64,000 bases of DNA from NCBI RefSeq assembly GCF_014842925.1, contig NZ_JACYXJ010000001.1, positions 620,001-684,000 on the forward strand, given 5' to 3'. A program made the position numbers and the translations under genes. Below, one piece after another: positions 63,726-64,000 of the stretch (position 1 is the stretch's first letter; every line of letters starts with the position of its first letter). This DNA comes from Roseibium polysiphoniae (GTDB lineage Bacteria; Pseudomonadota; Alphaproteobacteria; Rhizobiales; Stappiaceae). Under the pieces are notes generated by a model. That model saw nothing but the letters and a program-made list of their open reading frames with translations. It was not told the origin of the DNA and did no database searches.

Positions 63726-64000
63726 ATGATCTCCACGCCGTACTACCTCATCGACAAGTCAAAGCTTCTGCCGAACATGGAGAAGATTGCCTGGCTGCGT
63801 GAAAACTCGGGCGCCAAGTCATTGCTGGCGCTGAAGTGTTTCGCCTCCTGGTCCGTGTTTGATTTCATGAGCGAGTATATGGACGGCACGACGTCATCCT
63901 CTCTTTATGAAGTGAAGCTCGGCCGCGAAAAGTTTCCGGGCGAAACCCACGCCTATTCGGTCGCCTATGCGGATGACGAAATCGACGAGGTCATCGCCTC
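63726..64000 (+). CDS. nspC: Carboxynorspermidine decarboxylase, N-terminal part (cut by window end)
   Basis: The first 91 residues are visible: MISTPYYLIDKSKLLPNMEKIAWLR, then LLALKCFASWSVFDFMSEYMDGTTSSSLYEVKLGREKF. This is the start of the alanine-racemase-fold PLP domain, and Lys in LALKCFASW is the PLP-binding lysine. The full enzyme has about 365 residues, so roughly three quarters is missing. It makes norspermidine or spermidine from the carboxylated precursor. The usual partner, carboxy(nor)spermidine synthase, would be expected downstream. AAGGG precedes the ATG. Confidence 0.88.
   Translation, partial: MISTPYYLIDKSKLLPNMEKIAWLRENSGAKSLLALKCFASWSVFDFMSEYMDGTTSSSLYEVKLGREKFPGETHAYSVAYADDEIDEVIA

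Overview
The window looks like chromosome from a moderately GC-rich alphaproteobacterium. The gene order and proteins (Psd-PssA, ZnuCB-Zur, RadA-CvpA-PurF-SDR, RpsF-RpsR-RplI next to DnaB, FabD-FabG-AcpP-FabF-MltG-YicC-Gmk, LptF-LptG-LptD-SurA-PdxA-RsmA, PepA-HolC) fit the Hyphomicrobiales, and a marine Stappiaceae member (Roseibium/Labrenzia type) is my best guess. I made that assignment from protein character and gene order only, without a database search. I found no rRNA, tRNA, CRISPR array, insertion sequence, phage gene or plasmid function.

Layout. 1-12.3 kb: a LOG-family nucleotide hydrolase, a LysM/Ig-like surface protein, a cysteine-rich ArsR repressor translationally coupled to an Atm1-type exporter, a LysR regulator with a tiny divergent gene, the phosphatidylethanolamine genes psd-pssA, an SDR, a MarR-GNAT fusion behind a perfect palindrome, and a zinc-uptake operon znuC-znuB-zur with a recognisable Zur box. 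12.5-29.1 kb is the accessory part: an orphan GT87-like membrane glycosyltransferase and two sugar-uptake and oxidation modules. Module I (minus strand, 13.8-19.8 kb) has a ribose-type (CUT2) ABC importer. Module II (plus strand, 22.7-29.1 kb) has a maltose/glucose-type (CUT1) importer. Each carries one TIM-barrel isomerase, one Gfo/Idh/MocA oxidoreductase and its own LacI-family regulator, and the two regulators lie back to back in the middle. Both modules have LacI-type operators, and both have RNA hairpins just after the binding-protein gene.

29.2-64 kb is mostly housekeeping: a PilZ protein, NnrU, YfgM-like/BamB/Der, an inositol-phosphatase-family gene, purF-cvpA with an SDR, radA, alr, dnaB, the S6-S18-L9 operon, fatty-acid synthesis, mltG, yicC, gmk, the outer-membrane/LPS block (rsmA, pdxA, surA-like, lptD, lptG, lptF), pepA, holC, a methyltransferase, a rhodanese, a cupin resembling DMSP lyases, and the start of nspC (polyamine synthesis), which runs off the window.

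I see no obviously new defence or mobile system. The observations most worth following are the mirrored CUT2/CUT1 modules with phased operators, the Cys-pair ArsR coupled to Atm1, the DMSP-lyase-like cupin, an SDR whose catalytic Tyr is Gln, the cysteine-free LptD, and two very small genes (39 and 60 residues).
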